From: CAZMRF01 sp964568735
GTDB lineage: Bacteria; Acidobacteriota; Polarisedimenticolia; JACPZX01
Assembly: GCA_964568735.1 (NCBI GenBank)
Contig: CAZMRF010000026.1
Coordinates: 1 to 60,460, forward strand
Reading direction: 5' to 3'
Length of the DNA: 60,460 bases
Part shown: piece by piece, positions 9,311 to 18,972 of the stretch
Layout of the letters: each line of letters starts with the position of its first letter
Position numbering within the stretch: the first letter of the stretch is position 1
Position numbers and translations under genes: made by a program
Notes under the pieces: generated by a model
Database searches by the model: none
Seen by the model: the letters and a program-made list of their open reading frames with translations, nothing else
What the model was told of the DNA's origin: nothing

Positions 9311-10476
9311 TGCCGCCGACCCTGAATCTCCTTTTCAGGAACGGGCTGGGCAACAAGGTCCGCGTGCTCCTGACCGTCCTCGTCATCGCCGTGGCGGTCG
9401 TGGCCTTTAGTCTGTTACAAACCGCCATCCGCGCCTACTACATCGGCGTCGAGGCTTCCGCCCCCGATCGGCTCGTCACGCGCCACAACGTCTCCCTGAT
9501 GTTCAGCCTGCCGCTGGCCTACCGGCAGCAGATCGACGACCTCGACGGCGTGGAAGCCGCCGCCTGGGGCAACTGGTTCGGCGGCTACTACCAGGACGAG
9601 AGCCAGTTCTTCGCGCAGTTCGCCGTGGATGACACCTACCTCGATCTCTATCCCGAGTTCATCCTCTCGCCCGAGGAGCGCAAGGCCTTCCTCTCGGAGC
9701 GCACGGCCTGCGTCATCGGCGAGAAGCTTGCCCGCCGGTGGGGCTGGAAGGTCGGAGACCGGATCACCCTCACGGGAACGATCTACCCGGGCGACTGGAG
9801 CTTCACGGTCCGCGGCATCTACCGGGGGCGGGACAGGGTCACCGACACCACGGCGATGTTCTTCCGGTGGGACTACCTCAACGAGTGGATGAAGGAGAAC
9901 TACGGGACGGAGGACCGGGTGGGCTGGTACGTGCTGAAGATCTCCGACCCGGGGGCGGCCGCGAAGCTCAGCGGCGCCGTGGACGCGATCTTCGAGAACA
10001 GCAGCAGTCAGACCCGCACCGAGACGGAGCAGGCCTTCCAGATGTCCTTCGTATCGATGTTCGGCGCAATCCTCGTGGCCATCCAGATCGTCTCCTCCGT
10101 GATGGTCGTCATCGTCCTGATGGTGATCTCGAACACCATGATGATGGCAGCCCGGGAGAGGCGCACCCAGTACGCCGTCATGAAGACCCTGGGATTCGGG
10201 ACCCTCCAGCTCGCCACCGTCGTCACGGGCGAGGCCCTCTTCATCGCCGCCGGCGGGGCGGCGCTCGGCGTCGCCGTGGCCTACCCCGTCATCACGGGTT
10301 TCGGCAAGATCATGGAGACGAACATGGGGGCCTTCTTCCCGGTCTTCGAGCTGGAGCCGGTCACGATCCTCCGGGCCCTCGGATTGTGCCTGCTCTCCGG
10401 ACTCCTGGCCTCGATCATCCCCCTGATCAGCGCCGTGAGGAGCCCCATCGCCTCGGCGCTCCGGAAGGTGGCCTGA
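9310..10476 (+). CDS. FtsX/MacB-type ABC permease, first copy
   Basis: 388 residues with one N-terminal membrane helix (about 15-38), a large periplasmic MacB-like domain (about 40-245, including CVIGEKLARRWGWKVGDRI) and three C-terminal helices in an FtsX domain (ISNTMMMAARERRTQYAVMKTLG is the coupling-helix region). The start codon overlaps the ATPase stop. It forms a LolCDE-like two-permease/one-ATPase set with its neighbours. Confidence 0.9.
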   Translation: MPPTLNLLFRNGLGNKVRVLLTVLVIAVAVVAFSLLQTAIRAYYIGVEASAPDRLVTRHNVSLMFSLPLAYRQQIDDLDGVEAAAWGNWFGGYYQDESQFFAQFAVDDTYLDLYPEFILSPEERKAFLSERTACVIGEKLARRWGWKVGDRITLTGTIYPGDWSFTVRGIYRGRDRVTDTTAMFFRWDYLNEWMKENYGTEDRVGWYVLKISDPGAAAKLSGAVDAIFENSSSQTRTETEQAFQMSFVSMFGAILVAIQIVSSVMVVIVLMVISNTMMMAARERRTQYAVMKTLGFGTLQLATVVTGEALFIAAGGAALGVAVAYPVITGFGKIMETNMGAFFPVFELEPVTILRALGLCLLSGLLASIIPLISAVRSPIASALRKVA

Positions 10477-10477
10477 T

Positions 10478-11641
10478 ATGGCCCTGCCCCTGGCCTATAC
10501 CATGAAGAACCTCGTCGCGCGGAAGGCCACGACGGCCTTCGCGGCCGGAGGGATCGCGCTCGTCGTCCTCGTCTTCGTCTCCGTGCTCATGCTCGCGGAG
10601 GGATTCCGCACCACGGTCATCTCGACAGGCTCGCCGGACAACGCCATCGTCCTGCGATCAGGCGCCACTTCCGAGCTCGTGAGCAACATCACGCGGGAGC
10701 AGAGCGCCATCATCAAGACCCAGCCCGAGGTCGCCACCGCGGAAGACGGGAGCCCCGTGGCGGCCGCCGAGATGATCTTCATCATCAACATCCCCCGGCT
10801 CGGCACCGACGACCCCAGCAACGTGGTCGTCAGGGGCGTCGAGCCCGAGTCCATGAAGATGAGGCCCGTGAAGATCCTCGAAGGGCGGTTGTGGCAGCCC
10901 GGAGTGTCGGAGGTGATCGCGGGCCGGCTCATCTCGGGCAAGTTCCAGAACTGCCGCGTGGGCGACAAGGTACGGATGGGGGGCCGCGACTGGGACGTCG
11001 TCGGCATCTTCGATGCCGGCGGCACCGCCTTCGAGTCCGAGCTGTGGGGTGACGCGGCCCAGACGATGGACGCCATCCGCCGCCCGTCGTACTCCTCCGT
11101 GACGGTCCGATTGCGGGACGCGACGGAGATCGAAGGGCTCAAGAGCCGCCTCGAGTCCGATCCCAGGTTCAACGTCCAGGTGAAGTCCGAGCGCGCCTTC
11201 TACACGGAGCAGTCCCGCAACCTCACCCTGTTCATCTACATCCTGGGCATCTTCGTCACCGTCGTCTTCTCCCTCGCGGCGATCCTGGCCGCCATGCTGA
11301 CCATGTTCGCCACGATCGGCGCGAGGACGGCCGAGATCGGCACCCTCCGCGCCCTGGGCTTCACCCGGCTGAGCATCCTCCTCTCCTTCGTCGTGGAGTC
11401 CGTCCTCCTGGGGCTCCTCGGGGGCGTCGCCGGCGTGCTCCCGGGCTTCGCCCTCCGGGAGATCTCCTTCTCGACGACGAATTTCACCTCGTTCAGCGAG
11501 GTCGCCTGGCAGCTCTCCTTCACGCCCACGATCGCCGGGCTCGCCCTCGCCTTCGCGGCCCTGATGGGCTTCCTCGGGGGACTCGTCCCCGCAATACGGG
11601 CCGCCTCCATCCCGATCACGGACGCCCTTCGGGAAGCCTAG
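10478..11641 (+). CDS. FtsX/MacB-type ABC permease, second copy
   Basis: 387 residues, same plan as the preceding permease: N-terminal helix (about 18-40), periplasmic domain with EVIAGRLISGKFQNCRVGDKV, then FtsX helices with FATIGARTAEIGTLRALGF. It starts one base after the upstream stop. The two permeases are clearly diverged, as LolC and LolE are, so they probably form a heterodimer. Confidence 0.9.
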   Translation: MALPLAYTMKNLVARKATTAFAAGGIALVVLVFVSVLMLAEGFRTTVISTGSPDNAIVLRSGATSELVSNITREQSAIIKTQPEVATAEDGSPVAAAEMIFIINIPRLGTDDPSNVVVRGVEPESMKMRPVKILEGRLWQPGVSEVIAGRLISGKFQNCRVGDKVRMGGRDWDVVGIFDAGGTAFESELWGDAAQTMDAIRRPSYSSVTVRLRDATEIEGLKSRLESDPRFNVQVKSERAFYTEQSRNLTLFIYILGIFVTVVFSLAAILAAMLTMFATIGARTAEIGTLRALGFTRLSILLSFVVESVLLGLLGGVAGVLPGFALREISFSTTNFTSFSEVAWQLSFTPTIAGLALAFAALMGFLGGLVPAIRAASIPITDALREA

Positions 11642-11730
11642 GAGCCCGTCCGGGGAAGACGCAACATCGTTGACTCTCCCTGGAAGGCGCCGTAGAATTT
11701 TCGCCGTCGTGTGGCAGCCCGTCTCGGAGG

Positions 11731-11746
11731 GTGCCCTCGAGGGCAC
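11731..11746 (+). repeat. Perfect 16-bp palindrome
   Basis: GTGCCCTCGAGGGCAC is a perfect inverted repeat 13 bases before the terminator hairpin and 118 bases before the cold-shock gene. It could be an operator or part of the terminator structure. Confidence 0.5.
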
Positions 11747-11758
11747 GTTGCGGTAGGA

Positions 11759-11791
11759 CCACAGGGGTTCGGCTGTCCCTGTGGTTTTTTT
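11759..11791 (+). terminator. Intrinsic terminator between permease and cold-shock gene
   Basis: CCACAGGG (11759-11766) pairs with CCCTGTGG (11777-11784), followed by seven Ts. It either ends the exporter operon or sits in the leader of the cold-shock gene. Confidence 0.8.
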
Positions 11792-11863
11792 GTGCCCTGA
11801 GACGAGCGCCGCGGGGGCGGAGGCTCTCCCTCCGCGCAGGACGGGTCACAGGAGCGGAAGAAC

Positions 11864-12067
11864 GTGGCAAGTGGCAAGGTCAAGTGGTTCAACAACGCCA
11901 AGGGATACGGGTTCATCGAGCAGGAAGACGGGAAGGACGTCTTCGTCCACTATTCGGCCATCGAGGGATCGGGCTACCGCTCGCTCGAGGAGGGTCAGGC
12001 GGTGGAATTCGAGATCACGCAGGGGCCCAAGGGGCCGCAGGCTGCCAACGTGCGCCCGATCAGCTGA
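11864..12067 (+). CDS. cspA: Cold-shock domain protein
   Basis: 67 residues, a complete CspA-type OB fold: GKVKWFNNAKGYGFIEQ (RNP1, KGYGFI) and DVFVHYSAI (RNP2, VFVHY). An RNA/ssDNA chaperone. GTG start; GGAG lies about 10 bases upstream. It has its own terminator immediately downstream. The symbol denotes the family only. Confidence 0.95.
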   Translation: MASGKVKWFNNAKGYGFIEQEDGKDVFVHYSAIEGSGYRSLEEGQAVEFEITQGPKGPQAANVRPIS

Positions 12068-12083
12068 ACCGACTCATTCCCCG

Positions 12084-12126
12084 AAAAGCCCCGGGAGTGG
12101 AGCCTCCCGGGGCTTTTCTTTTTTCC
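12084..12126 (+). terminator. Intrinsic terminator of the cold-shock gene
   Basis: GCCCCGGGAG (12088-12097) pairs with CTCCCGGGGC (12104-12113), preceded by AAAA and followed by TTTTCTTTTTT. Confidence 0.9.
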
Positions 12127-12179
12127 GGACGAGCGGCTATCCTCCCGCCTCACTCGACATCCGAGGGCCCGGGGGACAG

Positions 12180-13385
12180 GTGAATCGTCCGCGCGTACTG
12201 CACATCCTCACGCGGCTCGGCATGGGAGCCTCCGCGCGGCAGGTGATCGAGCTGTCCCGCCGGATGCTCGACTCCTTCGACATCGCCATCGCCTCGGGCC
12301 CCGAGGACGAGGGCGAAGGCTCGCTGCATCGCGACGCCATCGGGGCCAGGATCCCCGTCTGGACCATCCCCTCGCTCCGCCGTCGCGGGTACCTGCTCAG
12401 CGACCGGAGGGCGCTGAGGGAGCTGACCGCGATGATCGGCTCGCTCGGGCCTTCGATCGTGCACACGCACCAGGCCAAGGCGGGCGTCCTCGGACGGATG
12501 GCCGCGCGGAAGGCCGGGGTCCGCTGCCTCGTCCACACCTTCCACGAGCCGCTGGAGCGCCCGGCACGGGACGGCCTGCTCAGGAAAGCGAACGTCGCCG
12601 CCGAGAAGCAGCTCGCCGGCAGTACGGATCGCCTCATCGCCGTGAGCAAATCCATCAAGTCGGATCTCGCCGAGCACGGCGTCGCCCCGTGGGAGCGCAT
12701 CGAGGTCATCCCGCCGCTCGTGGATCCGCAGCGGCTCACGAGCGGAGCGCGCTTCTCCGACATGCGGCGCCGTTTCGGACTCGACCCCGGCGCGCCCATC
12801 GTCGGACTCTTCGGAAGGCTCGCGCCGCCCAAGGACCCCGGGCTCTTCATCCGCGTCTTCGCCACGATCGCCGCCAGCATCCCGCAAGCGCGGGCCCTCG
12901 TCGTGGGGGACGGACCGGAGCGGCCGGCGATGGAGCGCTCGGCGAGGAAGCTCGGGATCGTCGATCGTGTCGTGTTCACCGGGTGGACCGCCGACATGGC
13001 GGGGGCCTACGCCGCGATCGATCTGCTGATGCTCACTTCGCAAGCGGAGGGATACGCGCTCACGGCCCTGGAAGCGATGGCCACGGGGACTCCCGTCGTG
13101 GCGACGCGCATCGCGGGAGTGGAGGAAGTCGTCGACGACGGCCGAACGGGCCTTCTCGCCGATCCCGGCGACGCCGCGGGACTCGCAGGGGCGGCCATCC
13201 TCGTTTTGCGCGACGAGAAGTTCCGCGCCCGGCTGGCCGAAGCGGGCCGCGAGGAGGCCGCGGGTCGCTTTGCCTCCTCGGCGAGCGCGTCGCGCCTCGA
13301 AGCCCTCTACCGGGAGGCCCTCGCCCTCCCTCTCACGCGCCGCTCGGCGCGGTCTCGTTCGGCGCTGCGGGCAAGCGCCGGCTGA
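12180..13385 (+). CDS. GT4-family glycosyltransferase
   Basis: 401 residues, GT-B fold. The N-terminal half has HILTRLGMGASARQVIEL and HTHQAKAG; the C-terminal half has GRLAPPKDPGLFIRVF, VVGDGPERP, VVFTGWTADM and the nucleotide-sugar motif SQAEGYALTALEAMATG (the E-x7-E retaining-enzyme signature) followed by TPVVATRIAGVEEVV. Probably builds a cell-surface glycan or glycolipid; donor and acceptor unknown. GTG start behind GGGGGA. One base separates it from the molybdoenzyme gene. Confidence 0.92.
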   Translation: MNRPRVLHILTRLGMGASARQVIELSRRMLDSFDIAIASGPEDEGEGSLHRDAIGARIPVWTIPSLRRRGYLLSDRRALRELTAMIGSLGPSIVHTHQAKAGVLGRMAARKAGVRCLVHTFHEPLERPARDGLLRKANVAAEKQLAGSTDRLIAVSKSIKSDLAEHGVAPWERIEVIPPLVDPQRLTSGARFSDMRRRFGLDPGAPIVGLFGRLAPPKDPGLFIRVFATIAASIPQARALVVGDGPERPAMERSARKLGIVDRVVFTGWTADMAGAYAAIDLLMLTSQAEGYALTALEAMATGTPVVATRIAGVEEVVDDGRTGLLADPGDAAGLAGAAILVLRDEKFRARLAEAGREEAAGRFASSASASRLEALYREALALPLTRRSARSRSALRASAG

Positions 13386-13386
13386 G

Positions 13387-15615
13387 ATGAAGCCACGACG
13401 GGGCGCTCGCGCGGCCTCCTGGGTTCCTTTCGGGATTGGCCATACCAAGCCGCGCCATTTCCAGGACATCGCCCGCGTGATCTGGGAGAACCGCGACTCC
13501 CTTCCCTACGCGTGGAGGATCCTGACCCGCGGCGTCTGCGACGGATGCTCGCTGGGGCCCCGCGGGCTGCAGGACGACGCCGGCGTGGGGGTTCACCTCT
13601 GCATGACACGCCTCAAGCTCCTGCGCCTCAACACCATGGGGCCCGCCGCGGAAGGTCCTTTCAGGGACGTGGCCGCGCTGAGGCGCCTCGACGGCCGGGC
13701 GCTGCGCGAGCTGGGCCGCCTCCCCTGGCCGCTGCTCCGGAAGCGCGGCGAGAAGGCCTTCGCGCGGATCTCCTGGGATCAGGCGGCCGCTGAAGCCGGG
13801 GGTGCCCTCAAGCACGCGGCGCCCTCCCGCATGGCCATCTACACGACCTCGCGGGGGCTCACCAACGAGGTCTACTACGCCGCAGGGAAGCTCGCGCGGC
13901 TGCTGGGCACGAACAACATCGACAACGCGGCCCGCCTCTGCCACGCCGCGAGCACCGTGGGGCTCAAGGAGACGGTCGGCGTCGCGGCCACGACGAACTC
14001 CTACACGGACTGGATCGACACGGACCTGATCGTGCTCTTCGGGTCGGACATCGCGAACAACCAGCCGGTGGCCACGAAGTACTTTTACCACGCCAAGGAG
14101 CGGGGGGCCCGGATCGTCGTCGTGAACCCCTACCGCGAGCCCGGCCTCGAGCGCTACTGGATACCCTCGATTGCAAAAAGCGCGCTCTTCGGGACACGCC
14201 TCATGGACGACTACTTCGGCGTTCACGTGGGCGGCGACATCGCCTTCATCAACGGCACGCTGAAGGCCCTGGTCGAGCAGGGCGGGCTGGATCGCGACTT
14301 CATCGAGGCGCACACGACGGGCTTCGGCGGCCTCGCGGAGGCGCTGGCCTCGCAGGGCTGGGAGGAGCTGGAGCGAGCCTCCGGCTGCACGCGCGACGAG
14401 ATGGCCCGCTTCGCCGGGATCTACCGGGGAGCGCGGCGCGCCATCTTCGTCTGGAGCATGGGCCTGACCCAGCACCGCTTCGGGGTGGACAACGTCAAGG
14501 CCGTCGTGAACCTGGCCCTGGCCAGGGGGATGATCGGGCGCCAGGGCTGCGGCCTGGTCCCGGTGAGGGGCCACAGCGGCGTGCAGGGCGCGGCCGAGGC
14601 CGGCAGCGTTCCCAACGCCTACGCCGCGGGGCTGCCCGTCTCCCCGGAGAGCGCGGCCCGCCTCGAGAAGCTCTGGGGCCATCCCGTCCCCCTGACGCGC
14701 GGGCTGACTTCGATGGAGATGATCGATGCCGCGCATGGCGGGCATCTCGACGCCTTCTACGTCGTCGGAGGGAACTTCCTCGACACCCTCCCCGACCCCC
14801 GCTACGTCCGCGAAGCGCTCGAGCGGGTCCCCTGCCTCATCTTCCAGGATCTCGTCCTGACGACGGCCATGCTCGTCGAGCCTGCAGGGAAGACCATCAT
14901 CCTGCCCGCGCAGACGCGATACGAGCAGCGCGGCGGCGGCACCTCCACGAGCACGGAGCGCAGGATCCGCTTCTCTCCGGAGGTCCCGGGCCAGCGGATC
15001 GCGGAGGCCCGCTCCGAGTGGGAAATCATCTGCCGGCTGGCCCGCGAGGCCCTCGGCCCGGAAGCCGCTAGGCTGCTCGCGTGGCCGGACGCCTCGGCCC
15101 TGCGAGCCGAGATCGAGAGCGTGATTCCGCTCTACGCGGGGATTGCCGGCCTGTCGGCCGAGGGAGACTCCGTGCAATACGGAGGCCCCATGCTCCTCGA
15201 AGGCGGGGTCTGCCCCGGCATGCCCGGCGGGCGGGCGCAATTCACCGCGCTGCGCCCTCCCCCGATCGAGACAGGCGACGGGCAGCTCTATCTCGCGACC
15301 CGCCGCGGCCGCCAGTTCAACAGCATCGTGTGGAGCGACGAGGATCCCCTCACGGGCAGCCGGAGCCGCGACGAGGTCTTCATCGCGCTGGAGGACGCGC
15401 AGCGGAGGAGCCTCAACGAGGGAGATCGCATACGCCTCGTGAGCGGAACCGGGGAGATGAACGGAGTCGTCAGGATTGCCCCCGTCCGCCCCGGCACGCT
15501 CCAGGCCTTCTGGCCCGAGGCGAACGTCCTGCTCTCCCGGCGTCTCGACCCCGCCAGCGGGGAGCCCGACTACAACGCCGTGGTGAGGATCGAGAAGGGA
15601 TGGTCGTCGCGCTGA
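13387..15615 (+). CDS. FdhF/YdeP-family molybdopterin oxidoreductase
   Basis: 742 residues, close to YdeP (about 760). The three N-terminal cysteines are in the YdeP pattern (CDGC at 51-54, then C72). The likely Mo ligand Cys185 is in NNIDNAARLCHAAST, equivalent to the NCHE-like region of YdeP. SMGLTQHRFGVDN and GLVPVRGHSGVQG are the family's pterin-binding segments, and a molybdopterin dinucleotide-binding domain ends the protein (about 640-742). No Tat signal, so it should be cytoplasmic. YdeP relatives are linked to acid resistance, but substrate and electron partner are unknown; no partner subunit is encoded nearby. Confidence 0.9.
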   Translation: MKPRRGARAASWVPFGIGHTKPRHFQDIARVIWENRDSLPYAWRILTRGVCDGCSLGPRGLQDDAGVGVHLCMTRLKLLRLNTMGPAAEGPFRDVAALRRLDGRALRELGRLPWPLLRKRGEKAFARISWDQAAAEAGGALKHAAPSRMAIYTTSRGLTNEVYYAAGKLARLLGTNNIDNAARLCHAASTVGLKETVGVAATTNSYTDWIDTDLIVLFGSDIANNQPVATKYFYHAKERGARIVVVNPYREPGLERYWIPSIAKSALFGTRLMDDYFGVHVGGDIAFINGTLKALVEQGGLDRDFIEAHTTGFGGLAEALASQGWEELERASGCTRDEMARFAGIYRGARRAIFVWSMGLTQHRFGVDNVKAVVNLALARGMIGRQGCGLVPVRGHSGVQGAAEAGSVPNAYAAGLPVSPESAARLEKLWGHPVPLTRGLTSMEMIDAAHGGHLDAFYVVGGNFLDTLPDPRYVREALERVPCLIFQDLVLTTAMLVEPAGKTIILPAQTRYEQRGGGTSTSTERRIRFSPEVPGQRIAEARSEWEIICRLAREALGPEAARLLAWPDASALRAEIESVIPLYAGIAGLSAEGDSVQYGGPMLLEGGVCPGMPGGRAQFTALRPPPIETGDGQLYLATRRGRQFNSIVWSDEDPLTGSRSRDEVFIALEDAQRRSLNEGDRIRLVSGTGEMNGVVRIAPVRPGTLQAFWPEANVLLSRRLDPASGEPDYNAVVRIEKGWSSR

Positions 15616-15899
15616 TCTGGCTGGGGGTCGTGGTCCTGATCGTAGCGGGGCTGGCGGCCCTGGCGCGGGAGCGGCCCCTCAGCGAGGAAGACTACGAGGA
15701 GCGGCGCGGGAAGGGGACGGCCCTGGGAAACGCGATGCTGGCCCTGCACGAATTGCTGGAGCCCCGTCGAGGCGAGGCGGGCAAGGCACGTGAAGAGAGG
15801 CGCGCGGAGGCGGATCCAGGAGGCGATCCTCCCGACACGGATCCCGAGGCGGCCCCCGGGCCTAGCTCACAGGGCGGGGCTCCTCCGGAGCGCTCATGA
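15600..15899 (+). CDS. Small single-pass membrane protein
   Basis: 99 residues with one N-terminal hydrophobic helix (about 3-21), then a charged, low-complexity Pro/Glu/Arg tail. It starts 16 bases inside the end of the molybdoenzyme gene, suggesting translational coupling, and its 3' end overlaps the convergent kinase gene by 38 bases. No family recognised; a membrane tether for the upstream enzyme is possible but unproven. Confidence 0.55.
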   Translation: MVVALIWLGVVVLIVAGLAALARERPLSEEDYEERRGKGTALGNAMLALHELLEPRRGEAGKAREERRAEADPGGDPPDTDPEAAPGPSSQGGAPPERS

Positions 15900-18741
15900 G
15901 GGTCCCGACCTTCCGGGCCAGCTCCCGCGGCGAGAAGGGCTTCTGGAGGAAGTTGCTGCCGCTCTCCAGCAATCCGTGGTGCTGCACCGCCGTGCGGGTG
16001 TACCCGGACACGAAGAGGATCTTCATGCCGGGATGGCTCGCGAGGATCCGCTCGGCCATCTCCCTGCCGCTCATCCCGGGCATCACGATGTCGGTGACGA
16101 TGAGATCGATCGGCCCCTGGTGGGTCTCGAAGAGCTTCAGCCCCTCCCGGCCGTCGCAGGCCTCCACGACCGAGTAGCCGCAGTCGGCGAGGATCAGGGC
16201 GACGAGGGCCCTGACGGCGTCGTCGTCCTCGACGAGGAGCACGGTCCCCGATCCCTCGGGCATCTCGACGGGCGCGGTCGTCTCGTGCTCCTCGACCCGC
16301 CCCTCCTCGACCCTCGGAAGGTAGATCTTGAAGGTCGTCCCCCGCCGCGGCTCGCTGTAGACCCAGATGTTCCCGCCGCTCTGCTTGACGATCCCGTAGA
16401 CGGTCGCCAGCCCCAGCCCCGTGCCGCGGCCGATCTCCTTCGTCGTGAAGAAGGGCTCGAAGATGTGGCCGCGCGTCTCCTCGTCCATGCCGATGCCGGT
16501 ATCGCTCACCGAGATCATCACGTAGGGCCCCGGCCGCACGCCCGTGTGCCGCCGCGCGTAGGGCTCGTCGAGGTGCACCTCCGCGGTCTCGATGATCAGC
16601 TTTCCGCCCTGCGGCATGGCATCGCGGGCGTTGACCGCGAGGTTGACGAGCACCTGCTCGATCTGCCCGCGGTCCGCGCGCACCTGACCGATGGGCTCCG
16701 CCGCGCCGATCACCAGCTCCACGTCCTCGCCCAGCGTCCGGCGCAGGAGATTCGTCGTCTCCTCGACGACGCGGTTCAGATTCAGGACCTGGAGCTGCAG
16801 CACCTGCTTGCGGCTGAAGGCGAGGAGCTGGCGCGTCAATGCCGTGGCGCTGGCGCTCGCCCTCCGGATCTCCCGGATCCGCTCGCAGACCGGGTCGTTG
16901 CCGGAGAGCTCACGGAGCGCCAGGTCGCTGTACCCGGTGATGGCGGTCAGGAGATTGTTGAAATCGTGGGCCACGCCGCCGGCGAGCCTCCCGACGGCCT
17001 CCATCTTCTGGGCGTGCCGGAGCTGCTCCTCGCGCTCGAGCAGGGCCTCCTCGGCGCGCTTCCTGTCGGAGACGTCCCGGAAGCTCCAGACCCGCCCCAC
17101 GCACTGGTCGCCGACCCGCTGCGGCCGGGAGAGGCGCTCGAAGACCCGGCCGTCCTTGAACTCCAGGACATCGAAGCTCTCCGTCTCCGGGCTCGAGTAG
17201 AGGTCGCGGATCTTGTCCAGGAATCGCGTGGAGTCCACGAGCTGGTCCAGCACGAAGGCGATGGCCTTGTCGTCGTCGCGGGACTCCACGATCTCGGGGG
17301 GGATCCTCCACAGATCGAGGAACTTCTGGTTGAAGCTGACGATCTTGCCGTTCTTGTCCACGACGAGGATCCCGTCGGCGGTGGATTCGAGGGTCGCCTT
17401 GAGCAGGGAGAGCGACTGCCGCATCCCCTCGTCCGAACGGTGCCTCTCGATGGCGATCCCTGCCAGCGTCGCCGCGCTTTCGAGGATCAGCGCCTCGGCA
17501 TCTCCGGGCGCGGATGGGGCCGCCTTCATGACACAGATGGTGCCGAGGATCTCGCCGCCGGGCGCGAAGACAGGCTGGGACCAGGCGGAGCGGAGCCCGA
17601 GATCCTTCGCGATCTCCCTGCAGTCACCCCACAGCGGATCCGTCCACACATCCTCGCTGACGACCCGCTGGCGCCGGAAGGCGGCCGCACCGCAGCTCCC
17701 GCGCCCCATCGCCATCGCCCTGCCCGGTATCGGCGAGCCGGTGGCCGACGACAGGGACGGAGCCGAGACGATGACCAGGCGCTCCCCCGCGCCATCGACC
17801 CGGGTGACCGCGCAGCGCGCTTCCGGGATCTGCTCTTCCACGCACAGCGCCAGCCGGTCGAGGACCCTGTCGGCCGGCGCGCCCGCCGCGACCAGCTCGA
17901 GGATCTCCTGTTGCCCCGCCCGGAGGCGCTCCTGCCGCTTCTGCCGGGTGACATCCACGATGACCCCGCGGAGGTGCTTCGCCTTCCCGTTCTTCTCGCC
18001 CGCGACGTGGACGATGTCCCGAACCCACAGGACCCTGCCGTCCGCCGCGAGCAGCCGGTACTCCAGCTCGTGATCCGCACCCCTCCCCGAGGCTTCCATG
18101 CACTCGCGCAGAGTGCGCTCCCGGTCCTCGAGGTGAATCAGCCCGACCCAGAAGTCCACGCTCCCGAGCCAGCGCGAAAGGGGATAGCCGAGCATCCTCT
18201 CCGCTCCCTCGCTGACGTAGGTGTACTTCCAGGCTTCGAGATCGGCCTCCCAGAGGATCGCGTCCACCTCGTCGACGACCTCTCCAATCCAGTCGCTCGT
18301 CATCCGAGCCGCGGATTCTCCGGCCACGCGCTTGGTCCTCTCCCTCTGGATCCCCACCATGAGCGCTACGGCCGGGCCGGCGAGCGCGATGAGCGCGAAT
18401 GAAGCACCGACGGCGCCTTCGGATCCCGAAAGCCCGAGGAGCGCCCAGAGCGCGGCCGCCGCCGCTCCCGCCAGCCCCGCCGCCGGCCCCCAACGGTAGG
18501 TGGACCAGGCCACGGCGAGCAGGAGGACGGCCTCCGGGCTCGGCATGGGACGGAGGGCCCGGGCGACGATCTCGATCCCCGCGGCGGTCACGGCCATGAC
18601 CCCGACGCCACGGAGGCCCAGGAGGAGCCTTTCCCGGAGCGCGGCGTTGGAGGCGGCTTCAGGCGAGGCCGCCGCTCCCGCCTCGATGGGCGCAGCCTGG
18701 CCCGTCGAAGCCTCAGGTCGATCGAGGATTGTGTTCGTCAT
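15862..18741 (-). CDS. Membrane hybrid histidine kinase (TM-PAS-GAF-PAS-HK-REC)
   Basis: 959 residues. Order: membrane helices (about 45-135), PAS (about 150-268), GAF (about 285-435), PAS (about 448-560), HisKA with phosphoacceptor His592 in GGVAHDFNNLL, HATPase (about 690-810; NARDAMP, DTGIGM, GTGLGLAT) and a C-terminal receiver (about 832-952) with Asp884 in VTDIVMPGMSG. A sensory hybrid kinase probably passing phosphate to a separate His-phosphotransfer or response regulator, which is not encoded next to it. Its catalytic half is closely similar to that of the kinase upstream at 18973. Confidence 0.93.
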   Translation of the reverse strand: MTNTILDRPEASTGQAAPIEAGAAASPEAASNAALRERLLLGLRGVGVMAVTAAGIEIVARALRPMPSPEAVLLLAVAWSTYRWGPAAGLAGAAAAALWALLGLSGSEGAVGASFALIALAGPAVALMVGIQRERTKRVAGESAARMTSDWIGEVVDEVDAILWEADLEAWKYTYVSEGAERMLGYPLSRWLGSVDFWVGLIHLEDRERTLRECMEASGRGADHELEYRLLAADGRVLWVRDIVHVAGEKNGKAKHLRGVIVDVTRQKRQERLRAGQQEILELVAAGAPADRVLDRLALCVEEQIPEARCAVTRVDGAGERLVIVSAPSLSSATGSPIPGRAMAMGRGSCGAAAFRRQRVVSEDVWTDPLWGDCREIAKDLGLRSAWSQPVFAPGGEILGTICVMKAAPSAPGDAEALILESAATLAGIAIERHRSDEGMRQSLSLLKATLESTADGILVVDKNGKIVSFNQKFLDLWRIPPEIVESRDDDKAIAFVLDQLVDSTRFLDKIRDLYSSPETESFDVLEFKDGRVFERLSRPQRVGDQCVGRVWSFRDVSDRKRAEEALLEREEQLRHAQKMEAVGRLAGGVAHDFNNLLTAITGYSDLALRELSGNDPVCERIREIRRASASATALTRQLLAFSRKQVLQLQVLNLNRVVEETTNLLRRTLGEDVELVIGAAEPIGQVRADRGQIEQVLVNLAVNARDAMPQGGKLIIETAEVHLDEPYARRHTGVRPGPYVMISVSDTGIGMDEETRGHIFEPFFTTKEIGRGTGLGLATVYGIVKQSGGNIWVYSEPRRGTTFKIYLPRVEEGRVEEHETTAPVEMPEGSGTVLLVEDDDAVRALVALILADCGYSVVEACDGREGLKLFETHQGPIDLIVTDIVMPGMSGREMAERILASHPGMKILFVSGYTRTAVQHHGLLESGSNFLQKPFSPRELARKVGTLMSAPEEPRPVS

Positions 18742-18972
18742 TCGTAGGTTCGTCCCGGCGCGGAGCCGGCCACTTCCTGCAGGATCACGGGAGGCGCTTG
18801 GGGCTCTTCAGCGAACCCCAATATGTAGCGACGTCACCCACGTGCCATGTCGGCGAAATCGTCACGGGCCGGAGGCTCGATGCGGATTGGGGCCGAGGCG
18901 GGAGCCGCCTCTCCGCACCGCCGGCAAACCCGATAACGCCGACGATCGAAGGCAGCCTGCGCGGCAAGCGGC

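Noticed and set aside
18742..18972. Possible structured leader or c-di-GMP riboswitch (GGTTTGCC on the minus strand) before the 959-residue kinase
   Set aside because: The second conserved block of the c-di-GMP-I riboswitch and the required pairing are absent.
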